Assembly: GCA_963580455.1 (NCBI GenBank)
Contig: OY756972.1
Coordinates: forward strand, 2,743,001 to 2,807,000
Length of the DNA: 64,000 bases
Reading direction: 5' to 3'
Source of the DNA: Euonymus europaeus
Taxonomy: Eukaryota; Streptophyta; Magnoliopsida; Celastrales; Celastraceae
Of this stretch, positions 50,801 through 63,232 are shown one piece after another. Every line of letters starts with the position of its first letter. Within the stretch, counting starts at the first letter, position 1. The notes under the pieces were generated by a model. It ran no database searches. It was not told the origin of the DNA and was given only the letters and a program-made list of their open reading frames with translations. The translations under genes were made by a program, and so were the position numbers.

Positions 50801-53800
50801 GGTGAGCACCTTATTTAACGTTCATATCTGTATGTTACTTGTTTCTAGATGCTATTAATAGAAAATACATTTATCTTAAATTCCCTTGATGTTCTTTGTT
50901 TTTGTTAGAATGATTATTGCTATGATGCTTTACTGTTAACTAGGTAAATATTGTATGCACGGTTCAAAAGTCCTTTATTACTTTTGCATTCAAGAGAAAG
51001 AAACACAATGGTGCTCCACTTTTTGGAGAATCTTCTTTTTCATAATTATAATTGATAATAGACAATAAATATCACTGTTAGTATTGTGCTGCTGATTATG
51101 TGATTGAGACTTCCAAAATGCATTTTGTTAGGGGAGAAGTGAATGCTAAGAATTGTAGTCAGTCTTGTCTTTATGGTTCACCAAGATTGAGTTGTATATG
51201 ACAAAGTAACTATTGGAATATTTTTAGATAACTAAGTTTGGCTCCTACCATCGGTCAGCTTTTGGGAGAAGTGATTATCTGTGCAAGGTCAGGAATTTGA
51301 ATGTTGACTTCAATACATCTCTTATTTCAGTAAAATATTTCACTGTGTTAGGCCTCCCAAATTGTCAAGCTCAAATTTGTGATTTAACATTGAGAAAATG
51401 TCATGTTCTAAAAACTTTTCCTTTGGCACCAAAGCTATATAGAGCACATCTTTAAGCGAGTCCTATGTATTTGTTGATCTTTTTACACCTTGTTTTACTG
51501 ACATACATGTTTAATTGGTTTTTTTCCGGTATTGTCATGTGTTACAGTTGGACCGGTGATAAGGCTTTGAAAGAGCTCCAAGAAGCTAATATCTCACAAA
51601 ATTGCTTTCCCATCTTGCTTTCTTGTGCCACAAAGGTAGCTTATTATTGGATATTTTGTTCCTTAGCCTTTCAATGCTTGTTTCTTTTCCTTTGCACCAT
51701 ATATCCATGGATTAAAGTAATTTTCGGTTTCAGGCAATCAAAGCTGCAACAGATACGGAATCAACTGAGGCTCATTTAAGTGGCTTGGCAGTGACAGTGT
51801 TGGAAGGTCAGTTTTTTTCATTTCTTGTTCATGTTCTCTTTGTTAATGTCCTAAAAACTAGGCATTTGATGTTATTTTTTGACTGTCTAAAATTTTGTAC
51901 AGGGTTGTTCTCTTCTCTTTCTTATTTCTTCTCTCGAAATGGGAGTCATACGTCTGACTATCAGCTTGCTTTGCAACGATGTATTAAAAGGGAAGCCAGT
52001 AAGTAATCAATAGTCTTTCAAGATGGTGTCATTTATGTTGAGTTTTTTTAAGGAACAATTTTCATTTGAGTTCTTAGCATGCTTTCTAGCCTCTGGGTTA
52101 ATCCTTGTAAATGGTAATAGAGAAGATGCTTTAACATAGTTAATGATAACTTGTATCATTTTTGTGGATTTATTTACAAATTCATGGGCATTTCATACTG
52201 GAGGTTTATAGTAGTAATCATTCCGTCTTTTTATTGCCAAGAATACCTTAAGTTTTTGGGTGGATCTTCAACTTTACATTGTTATCAGTTTACCATTATG
52301 GTGTTCAATGAAAAGAAAACCATGCATTTTTGGAACTGTTCATTGTTCATGCCTGAGAATTATTACGATTCTCTTCATTGTTATGATTTTGCCTACAGAA
52401 AATGTTGGCGGTAGCTGGACACATACTATAAGTTTGTGGTGCTTGAATCCAGCTGTTGTTTTCAAGGATATCGCAAAACTTTCTATGTCAGTCATTTTGA
52501 CATCTGGGTAAGTTTAGGGAATTAATATATTTAGTCTGTGTTCATGGTTCTTAACCACTATTGGTAAGTAGATCGTTTTTAAAACACTTATTCCTATTCA
52601 GGACACTGTCACCAATAAATTCCTTTTCATCTGAGCTTGGAGTTCAGTTTGGAACTTCTATGGAGGCTCCTCATGTAATTGATGTTGAATCACAGGTATG
52701 GAAATCATTTGCTTCTACTCTTAGTGCTCAAATATTATAGTTGGTTATAGAGCAGATGAAGTTAGAAGCCATCTGTTGTTCCCTGCAGGTCTTCACTTCT
52801 ATAGTCGCCACAGGTCCCAGTAATTATCCATTGAATGCAAGTTATAAAACAGCAGATGGATATGCTTTTCAGGTATCTTTTGATTTTTAAATTTACTTTT
52901 GAGTAATTGGGTATGAATTCGTTCTCATACCATTAACATGCTATTTTTCTTGGTCGTGAAGGATGCCCTTGGGAAATCTTTAGAGGAAATCTGCAAAATT
53001 GTTCCAAGTGGTGCTCTTGTGTTCTTCCCAAGTTATAAGCTGATGGAAAAACTATGTAATCGATGGCGTGAAACGGGCCAATGGTCCCAATTAAATGCAA
53101 GAAAATCCCTTTTTGTTGGTAAGGCCCTAGGATCTCTTTTGTTAATTAGCCTTATATAATATGGAATGTTTTTTTTTTTTTTATTTAAAAAAAGGAAGTA
53201 AGTTTAGATAATTGAAATTGTCTTTCTGTGCTTATGTCATTTCTTGCGGTTGGGGACTGGGGGGAGTATTTAACTTTCTTATGTGGGTCCAGAGTCAAGG
53301 GGAGGAAATCAGGAAGATTTTGAGGACACGTTAAGGGGTTATTATGCCTCAATACGTAAAAGTAATAAACCTGCAGTTAGGAGAAGAAAGGTTAAGAAGA
53401 TGGACCCTGATCACCCTAATGCAATTGAGACGACTGAAACCACCACGAAAGTTGGAGCCGGTTTCCTTGCAGTTTGCAGAGGAAAGGTGCAATGTTTCTA
53501 TCTCTTTTGATTAATAGTTATGTTCCAAGCATTGTAATGATCATCTATTTTGAAATTTCATAAGTCTTTTTTCATACTCTGGGTGAGGATTTGGATTTGA
53601 CATGTGCAGGAGAGTTGGTCCAGTGAATTTGTTGATTTGAGTGACAGATTATAGTTGGCAAAATTTGGGATTTGTTGGACATAGTTTCCTGCACAAACCT
53701 GGCATCCTTGACCATGTATTGCATTATTGAATGATAGGCGGAGATATATTTTCTCTTTCAGCATTTTAGTGTAAGCCCCTGAGATAATGGTTCATGTGGA

Positions 53801-56800
53801 AGTAGCTAAGATGGAATTTTGAAATCATATATTCAAAAAGAAAAAGAAAACGTCTGCCCTTTTCCAGTGCATAGTTGTCCTTTTCCAGTGCATAGTTGTC
53901 AATGCATGCATTGCCAATCAATCCCACTAAGTATTCCATGATAGATTCCATTTAGGTTTGCTGCATAATTAGCAATTAATGATGTTCAAGCTTGCTTCCT
54001 TTTTCATTGGGATTGTTTTATTTGTGATTCATGTGGCATTCTTCTCAAATCTTGTGAATTCTATAACGCAATCAGGCAATCACTCATTATTACTACCAAT
54101 GTGTGCACACTGCCTCATATAAGTATGAAATTACTGTCTGCATGTGCTTAATTGCGGTACAATTTGTGTTTTTCTTGCAGGTCTCGGAAGGAATTGATTT
54201 TTCTGATGATAATGCTCGAGTTGTTGTATCCTTTTTCCTTGCTTGAAACCTAAGTGTGATTTCTTCTTTTTGGGTTAAAGATCCTAATGCTCACTTGGCC
54301 AACAGAATCACTGGCAGATCCATCTCAGATGTCATTGGTTCAGTTCAAGCTTATGTTAATTAAAAAAATAATGAAACCCAGTATTAAGTTTCATCTATTA
54401 ATGTCAAAACTTTGTTCTGGTCCTTCGATGATTATTGACTTTAATTCTTGACTATTCAAGATAATTGTTGGCATTCCATTTCCAAACATGTAAGAACACT
54501 TTACATTTTCGTCATTGCCATTATATTAACTATAAGAACTGGTTTTCTGATTGTTTGAACTTGTTGATAGAAATGACATTCAAGTTGCTCTAAAGAAAAG
54601 GTACAATGATACATACAAGACATCCAAAAAACTGCTTAGTGGAAGTGAATGGTATTGCCAACAAGCCTTCCGCGCTTTAAATCAAGCTGCAGGTCTGCAC
54701 TATCATTCATTTCACTTTATCAGACCCACCCAGATGCACAAGAAAATTTCATTAACACACAACATGAGAGCATTTTATGGCATTCTATTATAATTATTAA
54801 TCTTTTCAGTTCATAGAACATGATATTTACCTTTTGTGTTTATATAGGACGTTGTATACGACATAGGTTTGACTATGGAGCGATTATCTTGCTAGGTAAT
54901 ACATTTGAACTTGATTTGTTATCTCTTCTGCTTCGTATAATTTTAGAAGAAGTATTAGTCTCACTGATTGCAGATTAGTGGTTCATCATTAATCTTGCTT
55001 TGGATGTGTTGGACTGATTGAATATTGCATTAATTTTTTGTTTTGAACACGATCGTAGATAGTGTTTTCTGTTAGTATAAATTATTATAGTTGTATACAC
55101 ATTATATTGGAAAACTGACTCATTATTCTTTGAACCCTTCACAAGAAGAGGAAAGGAATCAGCTGTATGATATGTAATGACTCACTCCATGAGTGAATCG
55201 TGATATTCATTTCTGACTCTGGTTGATGTAAAGCTAACCCAAGCTGATGTGGGACTAAGCTCTTGGGTGATTTCAGTCTCTGCGAATGCTTTCCTAAGCA
55301 TGTACATATGTATACAATAACACGTATACTCTCTGGTGCTAGCATTGTTACCAGTTCATGTACCAATTCAAGAACCTGTTTTTTGTTATTTAGTAATTGA
55401 TTCATTGTTAATGGTTTTTTTTTTTTGACAAGCAGATGAGCGATTCCAGGAGGAGAGAAATAGAATATACATTTCAAAGTGGCTTAGGAAATCTATTCAA
55501 GAATTTGGAAGCTTTGAAACATCGCTAGAGAAACTGCAATCCTTTTTCTATGATATCAAGGTTACCTACAAAACTTATTTTTGAAGCTATACAATTAATG
55601 ATTTACAATTAACGCTCAAGTTCTTATGAAACCACTGGATAGATGGTATACTTGAACGGTTCCTTTGGTTGAACATGCTTCTAGGAAAAAATGGGAAAGA
55701 AAATGGCCAATTTGTCACCGCATTCAGACATGTGCGAGGGCAAAAAGGCTTTGAAGGATCAAAGTTATGGGCTGACAGAAAAGAAAATACTTAAAACAAA
55801 CAAGCCTGGTCACTTTGAGCAGAATCTAGGTTCTGTGGCAAACTGTAACAGCACTCGTTCCCAGTTAAATTCTCAAACTGATCACAAAGTTCGGGGACAT
55901 GTGCTAATGGATGAGGACAGTGACGGAGAATGTATTGAACTGGAAAGCATGGGTCAGAAAGATTTGAGGTGCGTGCAAAACCTTTTTCAACTTTCCATCC
56001 TAGTTCAAGTCTGAACCCGTATATAGATAATTTGGAGTATGATTACTTCTGCTTGTCACTTTGTGATATATATTTCTGCAGTCCAGGCCTGAGTTCTCTA
56101 TTAATTACTTTTGCATGAGTAAGTTTAGCCAGTTGTCTTATGCAATCTCTTTGTATGTCTATGATTGAATTCCTCTGCAAATATAAATGATCCTTTGCAG
56201 GATGGCTGATTCATTATCTAAGGAATTTTCCCATGAAGTTCCAGAAATATCCACTGTCAAGGAAACCCCTGGTATGGATGGCAGTATAACAATGTCTAGA
56301 TTGGGGTCCTTCTTGAAGAGTGGTCGCTGTAATTCAATGTCAACTCAAGTCTCCACCAAATATAAAGATGAAGTAGCATCTCATTCCATGTATTTAGAAA
56401 ACCAAAGTAAGGCTCCTTGCAGAGCCCAGCCTTCAGCAGAAGTTACCCCTGAAAAGGAATTAACTGGAATTACCAGCAGCCTGACGGCGGATGTGGAGTC
56501 ATCTTTCAATTTGAGTACTAATTCTCATACCCAGAAAAGAAGAAAGTTCATTGACTCAAGATTAGTGGACCTAACTGGAGAACAGCCTGATGCTCTTGAT
56601 ACCCAAACTCCTTGCCGTACTAGTGTCTTAAAAAGCTCTATGGCCAATGGAGATATTACTCGCAGAATTGAATTTGGTTTTGAACACTGTGGTTCCAGAC
56701 ACCAATCTGCCAAGTCCAATTCTCCTGGATCACCCTTGTTGAATAGTCCAGTTGTTTCGTCTTCATCTTCTGGCCCTTTCATGGACAAAAGGCTTCAATT

Positions 56801-57839
56801 TTCTTGTTCACTTTGTACAAGCCCCTTGGGTCTTCCTGAGAACAATCTATACGTAAGATGCTCAATAACTTCATCATCAAAAGTTCACTTGGTTACACTT
56901 GTGAAAGAAACATCTGAACACCATTATGTGAACACTTCAACATGTATACGTGTAGTTATGGCTGATATATCCTCAGTTGATCAGCGTCTGTTCCGAAATA
57001 ACCTACAAGGTGATCCAGGACAGGGTGTTTGGCATCAGGAGGACGGATGCGTTTTCAGTACCATCTTTTGCCCCTTCTGCACTACCAGCAGAAACAGTCT
57101 TGGTGTACACATCATGGCAACTGATGCATCAAATGTTCAATTGCTTAACAAGGTAGGTTATGAAAAAATTAAGTGTTTTTGGATGGACTGTCATAGCAGC
57201 TTTCCATTGTTTTTCAATCTTGCAATTCAATGAAAAGATGTCCTCTTGCGGGGTCATGGCATTCCTCAACTAAGCTGACTTATAATCTTGTGTTTCTGCC
57301 ATGTCCAGATTTTATTCTTCTTTGATCGTTTGGAAATACATAATCTTGAAGGATCACAGGACAAGGTGTCAAACCAAAAGGTATTTGTGTCCATCTTATT
57401 TAATAATTTAGTGGTTTTGTAGTTATAACCAAATAGGATTAACCCTTCGCTCCTTTTGTAAAGCTTAGAGCGTAGGATTGTATGTGGGGATGAGAGGGTT
57501 AATGATACTCGTTACGTACAATTCTTAGTGATGCCAGAAAGTATCAAATGTCAGAAAATGATAGAACTTTGAATCTTCACCATATTCTTATAGGATACAT
57601 TGCCATTGCAAGTTAATGGCTCGGGAGTGGATAAAGCTGCCATTTTAAAGTCCATTGATAGATTTTCATATACCCCACAACAAAACTCTGGAGGCTGGAG
57701 GACTACAAAGGCAAAGGTAACAATTCATTATATTTTTCTCTTTTCATTGACTTCAGGTTAAGCCATAGGGTTTCTGACAAATCAAAACTTACCGGTGGTT
57801 TCTTACATCCTGCAGCTGAGACTACCAAAGCGAAGTTGA
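47858..57839 (+). CDS. FANCJ/BRIP1-type Fe-S DNA helicase
   Basis: XPD/RAD3-family 5'-3' helicase acting in homologous recombination and crosslink repair, nuclear. I resolve 28 coding exons: 47858-48215, 48303-48387, 48511-48586, 49246-49310, 49401-49445, 49584-49684, 49765-49906, 50456-50517, 50592-50665, 50731-50801, 51548-51635, 51734-51806, 51903-51998, 52399-52507, 52602-52695, 52789-52872, 52962-53118, 53293-53486, 54181-54225, 54461-54489, 54571-54692, 54848-54895, 55436-55560, 55685-55968, 56201-57152, 57309-57380, 57594-57716, 57816-57839; 1265 aa. Walker A is ESPTGTGKT (61-69). Four Cys (180, 195, 206, 245) have spacing close to the human FANCJ Fe-S cluster. DEAH ends at 291; SEGIDFSDD and QAAGRCIRH are motifs V and VI. 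The tail (782 on) is long and has two CxxC pairs (1078/1081, 1166/1169). The ATG at 47858 is the first plausible start. Confidence 0.95.
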
Positions 57840-59194
57840 GAGGGTTGGAACCAAAATGGAGGAGCAGTGGTAAATATCTCAACTCTGTTGTACATGTAGT
57901 TAAAATCTGATGTATTGAGTGGTTTTGCAGAATTTGCTGATGGGAAAAGATCATAAAGCTCTGGCAGGGGTGGAAGTAGAATGATTTGCAGTCTTTCACA
58001 GCCAACAAGAATGTAAAACGTTAGAAAAACAAACATTGATCACATAGCTTTTTTTTCTTCTTCTTTTTGTCTCTCGTATATTCTGATTCCTCATCTGGTT
58101 TCAATGCATGTTGGACAGGCTTAATTACAGAGAGACAGATCTTTGTGAGAGTGGTAAAGTCTAATTTATTTCTCCCAATATATGCATGCAACATTATTTC
58201 ACTCTTTTTTCTTTCTTTCTGATAAGCAAGATTACTTCACGTTGAATTCAAAATTCAGAGCTCTTTCTCACATATATAGATAAGAAATGGGCTGTTGATA
58301 AGAAAAACTGTTATTTACAACATCAACCTTCCAGCTTCATGTCAAATCCACTCAAACAGTGCAGTTTTGGGCACATATTTCTACCTGTCCATGATGGATT
58401 GGTGGGTACGGTGGGTTAAAACTACTAGACTTGTCAAGTGCTCCAATTTAGGGTATCAATTTTTTTTGGAAAAATTTGAAATAATGATAAATGTCTGATG
58501 TATGAAGTGACATGTAGAGTCTCTTTCTTTTATTGTCGATGATCTTTTGTTGGATTCAATTTTCATTTCTCTTTCTTTTATTGTCGGTGGGTACGCATGT
58601 AGCATATATGCTTGTTTAAAAAGATAGCATGTACGTTGGTTGAAATATGTGGTTGTTTTGTTTGAATGCAGCCTAAATCAATGTTTGCTCTAAATTTGCA
58701 ACCTTAAATCGGTAACATTAGCTACATGCGTAAATATACCATTAAGACGTTACTTTCAAAATTGGTCCTGAAATGATTTTAAGAAATAGCATTTTAAAAT
58801 GATGCTTGAAATTATCACTTTATTTTATACTATTTGAGACGTTACTTTCAAAATTATTGTTTGGTGGTGGACGAACCGGTTATATTAGAAGATATGGTCA
58901 TTTAAAAATTGTTTATGTTACATTTTAATCAGTTAAAAATTGAACATTTCAAATCATTCGAGTTTTAAGTTTTTTGTCAGTCTGATAACTTGGTCAACTT
59001 TTTATAAATCCTAAACTCAAACGTGACAAATTGATGGTGAGGCGGCTTGTATACACGTAAAATAAAATAAACAAAATTTAATTTTTTTTATAATTAAAAT
59101 TTCGACAAATGGGTGTATGACACCTCTCATCCCGTCTCCGCCCATTTCCTCCTTCCTCATGGTTGAATTGAAAATCGGAGTATCGCCATAACCC
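57840..59194. other. FANCJ 3' region and intergenic DNA
   Basis: No gene seen. The first few hundred bases should include the FANCJ 3' UTR. TTACTTTCAAAATT is repeated at about 58750 and 58843. The rest is AT-rich. Confidence 0.5.
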
Positions 59195-59627
59195 CACGTT
59201 TGGTTTAAGGAGAGAATGAGTTTAAGATGAGCTGAGCATGAGCTAATTGAGAGAGAGAATAGAGAGGGGTGAATAAGTTTAAAGATAAAATTTTATATGT
59301 TTGGTTAATGTGAGAATGAACTTGAGTTTTGGTTTTAATTGATTGTAATAAAAATAAAAATACTATATTACCATTTTTTTAATAAATTGATAATTTTATA
59401 TGATTTTAATTGAAGGATAAAATTTTTCATTTTTAAAAAAAATTATTTTCCACATGAGGAGAATAATCAAGATCACCTTTTTGTGAGCTTGGCTATTCTC
59501 CTCTCGTGGAGAATAGGGGTCATGAGCTCATGATCTTGACCCATATTTTATACAAACCAAATAAAAGAATGATTTTTGACAAAGATTATTCCCTTTCCTC
59601 ACCGTCTATTCTCCCAAACCAAACGTG
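59195..59627. mobile_element. MITE with CACGTTTGGTTT termini
   Basis: A 433-bp element starting CACGTTTGGTTT (59195-59206) and ending with its exact complement AAACCAAACGTG (59616-59627); similarity extends inward through GGGAGAAT/AGGAGAGAAT. The interior carries palindromic pieces such as ATTCTCCTCTCGTGGAGAAT and ATGAGCTCAT. Its ends resemble those of the 43681-44019 MITE, so the two may be related families. Confidence 0.75.
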
Positions 59628-59879
59628 AGATAAGTTCTTTCTCACAAATTCGATTTTATTTTTTTAAAAATAAAATTTTGATTATTTTTATTTTCATGTG
59701 TAAATATAGCTTGATGGTCAAACTACCACATATGCATTTATGCTATCCAAATACGTGAAAAAATTAATTGAGTGATCGGTTTGGCACAAATTCAAAATTT
59801 AGGAGATCAAATTGAAATGTTTGATCTATAGGTGACCAAAATAAAACATGAGCAATTTTTGAATAACCACATGTTCTAT

Positions 59880-60250
59880 TAAAGCAATTGTAATATATGA
59901 TCATCAAAATACGTTTATCAATATAGTTATATCAATAAAATATAAATCTCTATACCTTTTTTTCCATTTCTTATTAACAAAACACGTATCTCAATACAGA
60001 CACATCAACAAAACACATTTATCAATACAGTCACATCAGCAACTAATGACCCATTAACTTTGGCACCATTGTGGTTATCCTTAATAAAACATCTATTTTT
60101 TCATTCTCTCTTCTATTCTCTAATAAAATTACACTTCAATTAATACCGAATCCCATTTCTTTTTACAAAAAATTAATTCACATATCTTAATATAATTATA
60201 TAAATAAAACACATATCTCAATATAATCACATCAGTAAAATAACTACCAT
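59880..60250. repeat. Dispersed repeat related to 46.5-47.6 kb
   Basis: Direct reiterations of (A)ACACATNTCTCAATACAGACACATCA type alternate with ATCAATATAGTTATATCA. The same phrases occur, mostly inverted, around 47060-47330, including a shared CATCA(A)CAACTAATG(A/G)C motif and a TTGTGGTTNNCC element. It lies upstream of the HMGB gene. Confidence 0.55.
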
Positions 60251-60316
60251 AATCTGTTCTCTCAATTGCAATTACCCTTACCATGTGGAAGAGCATATAT
60301 GTCGAGCATATTTTAT

Positions 60317-60748
60317 TGGGCCCAGACTGGACCGTGGCAGCCAGCTCACCCAGTCCATTTATGCCTTAAACTTGACCCGACTCCCCCACCAAAACCCGCA
60401 TTAAGAAGAAGCACAAAATAACCCAAAGCGGTCACCCCCTATAATTCACAAGGATCGATGACATGGCAGTAAATTTGCCAAATCCCGCTCAAACACCCAA
60501 ACCCAAATTTTCATTTCGTGCGCAATTGAATTTCAACATACTCTCTTACGCTAAATATCTCCGCCTTGTGGACCCTTCACGACTTCAAGCGCTCTCTCTC
60601 TCTCTCCGAATACCAAAACCTAGCTTTTCGAAGGTAGGTTTTCGCCGATTCTGAACGATTTTGGTTGATCTTTGATGCTTTACAAGTTGTTTTTATTGAT
60701 TTGTGGTGTGGATTTTACTGATTTGGTTTTGGAACCGCAGGATTGATC
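60317..60748 (+). promoter_or_regulatory. HMGB promoter, leader and leader intron
   Basis: TGGGCC at 60317-60322, then a CT-rich leader with (CT)n at 60592-60607. A leader intron 60634-60740 (GAAG|GTAGGT ... CCGCAG) is inferred, joining a short leader exon to the ATG at 60749. A 63-codon open frame (60463-60654) runs into the intron and is not called as a gene; its ATG would act as a uORF if transcribed. Confidence 0.5.
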
Positions 60749-61871
60749 ATGAAGGGAGGTAGATCAAAGACCGAGACTAAGAACACTAAGTGAGTATATG
60801 CCATTTCTCGACTTTCTTTTGCTCTATTTCTTCATCCTATTGCCTATTTGGGGTAATGAGTTCTGGATTTCTGGATCTGAGATCTGGATAAATTTACGGT
60901 AAACTCACTCTGGCACGAAACGGTATTATTATTGATTGTCTTCTAGTGATACTATTTTTTCTTGATTAAACGATGATAGGCTTGCCGTGAATAACAAAGG
61001 CAAAGCCGCCAAAAAACCGGGCAAAGCAGCCAAGGATCCTAACATGCCTAAGAGGCCTGCAAGCGCGTTCTTCGTTTTCATGTAATTATCAATTCGTTCT
61101 GTTCGAACTGTAAATTAATTGTTGTTTAAGCACGTGTTTGGATAACTCGTGAGTACAGTTATATGCCTGTTATAATTTGCTATGATCTGTTAAATTTCAT
61201 CTGCTCATGGTAGTTCTATTACTGTAGGGAGGATTTCCGAGAGACGTACAAGAAGGAACATCCTAAAAACAAATCTGTTGCCGCTGTAAGCATGTGTAAT
61301 TTTTATTTCGTTGGATGCATCAGAGGTTTACGACAATCTGCTGATTGTTATTTTAGTTTGTCTCTGTAAATCACTTTGTTGTATTTTCAGGTTGGTAAGG
61401 CTGGCGGTGAGAAGTGGAAGTCATTGAGTGAAGCTGTAAGTAATTGATTGTCCGAGTCTGTGTACTTTGTTTTAATTTGAGTTTTTTTTATTTAACTTAT
61501 ATTTTGATCATTTAGGAGAAAGCCCCTTATGCGGCCAAGGCAGAGAAGAGGAAAGCTGAGTATGAAAAGAACATGAAAGCCTACAACAAAAGACAGGTAT
61601 TGGCAATTTTTACTGAATTATAAGCTTGCTTGATTATGTCTAATTTATTGTTGATATTGGTTTATTAAAATTGTTGTATCCAGGCTGAAGGTCCAAAGGA
61701 GGAGGAGGAGGAAGCTGAATCTGAAAAGTCTATGTCTGAGGTGGAGGATGATGATGAAGAGGGCAGTGGCGAGGTGTGTTGGGACGATATTGTTTGACTT
61801 TTTGGTAATGCTATTGTAGTGACATTAAACTGATCATCTTGTTTTTGATGTAGGATGAGGATGATGAGTAG
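60749..61871 (+). CDS. HMGB-type chromatin protein, HMGB2/HMGB3-like
   Basis: Small abundant nuclear protein that binds and bends DNA non-specifically. Seven exons: 60749-60789, 60980-61081, 61228-61285, 61391-61435, 61516-61596, 61684-61773, 61854-61871; 144 aa, the usual size for plant HMGB2/3. It has a basic N-terminus (MKGGRSKTETKNTK, KAAKKPGKAAKDPN), one HMG-box from PKRPASAFFVFMEDFRETY through GKAGGEKWKSLSEAEKAPY to AYNK, and an acidic tail (EEEEEAESEKS to DEDDE). All junctions are GT-AG. The ATG follows the leader intron acceptor by 8 bp. Confidence 0.96.
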
Positions 61872-63232
61872 GAATCTGCACAAGGGAAACAACATAGTGC
61901 CGTAGTCATTTAGGCTTGTGACAATGTTCCGACATCTCTTGTTTATGGCTTGATACTTTTATGTTAACTTTTCTCTGGGTTACTCTATGCTCCCTTGTCA
62001 TTTTGTCTTATTGTGATGTAATAGATTTAAAAAGGAGATTGCCCTCCATGTGTACACTCTCCATTAAAGCCTAATGATTTAGTAGTTCGTGAGTAGTAGA
62101 TATTCTTGTTTCATTTCTTGTACTGTTTTGCCCCCTTATCTTGATGCTTTTTTATGGAATTACTGGGATTGCAATTTTGACTTGGCTGGATTTGTTTTCA
62201 CTCGTGGTCCTCGTGGAAGCTGCTGCCATGTTTTGAAATTCTTTCTTCTTTTTCCGTGTTCAGTCTTGTGCCATTCTCTTAGGGATGGTTCGCTGGCTGA
62301 TTTCAGGTGAAACTTGATGTATGGAGAAATGCATAGGCATTTGCTTCTTGACTTCATCTAGTTATGCTAATCGAAGGGCAAATATAGTGTGGCACAGGTC
62401 TTTATTTGAGGCTACAGTTTTTTTTCCCAATTATTATATTTTATGATTTAATGATTTACCTTTCAATGCGAGCATTGTTTTTTGTTTTTTCGATAATTCT
62501 CATATATCAATCAAGGTTGAAAGTTTCCGATGTTGACTTGTGATTTTCCCCTTGAATTCTTGTTGACATGCTTGCATAATCAGGAATTGAAATGGGTTAA
62601 TATAATCCGTGCCTATGCTGCTGCTGGAGTACTCTTTAGCGTGTCTTTGTGATTTTTCTTTCATCATTTAGTTTATGGTGTATCATATCTTGTTAGTCAT
62701 ACAATGAACGATCAATTATCATATTCACTCAATGATTTATGCATATTTTTTCCAAATTTGACTCCTAGTTGTAGACATGAAACTGTGTGGTTGCCATTTT
62801 GTTTGTGCCATTTGAAGTTACGGTTGTTTGCTGTGCGGATCATGCTGTGCACTTGATCTCTGAACTTAACGCGAGTTCACTGTTAGTCTAACAACCAATT
62901 CAAAGCAAATCTGGTGAAGGAAAAATCTTAAAATAAGCATATGAAGAATGAAACGGCCGCTGCAAATAAAATGAAGGAAAAATGCCCTGCCTTCTCCTCT
63001 TCCTTTCTCTTTAATGAACTTCCTTCTTTTCCACTCAATGAGTTTGATCAGAACTCGGAAGTGATTTGGTTTATTTTGGTACTTATTGGCTATTTTGGAC
63101 AGATAATGAGCATCCACATGAGGCTTGTATACAGAATAGTTAACGGTCTTAGGATCTAATCCAGCTCAAATCTTGTTGATATTATGGTTACTGTGCATCT
63201 GATATATGCACTGTTGAAATTTAGTAGTGTGA
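61872..63232. other. HMGB 3' UTR and intergenic DNA
   Basis: The HMGB 3' UTR occupies the first few hundred bases. The rest is AT-rich, without a convincing gene or mobile element until the RNase H-like frame begins. Confidence 0.5.

Noticed and set aside
60463..60654. 63-aa ORF upstream of HMGB
   Set aside because: It runs through the leader intron donor and has no homology that I can recognise.
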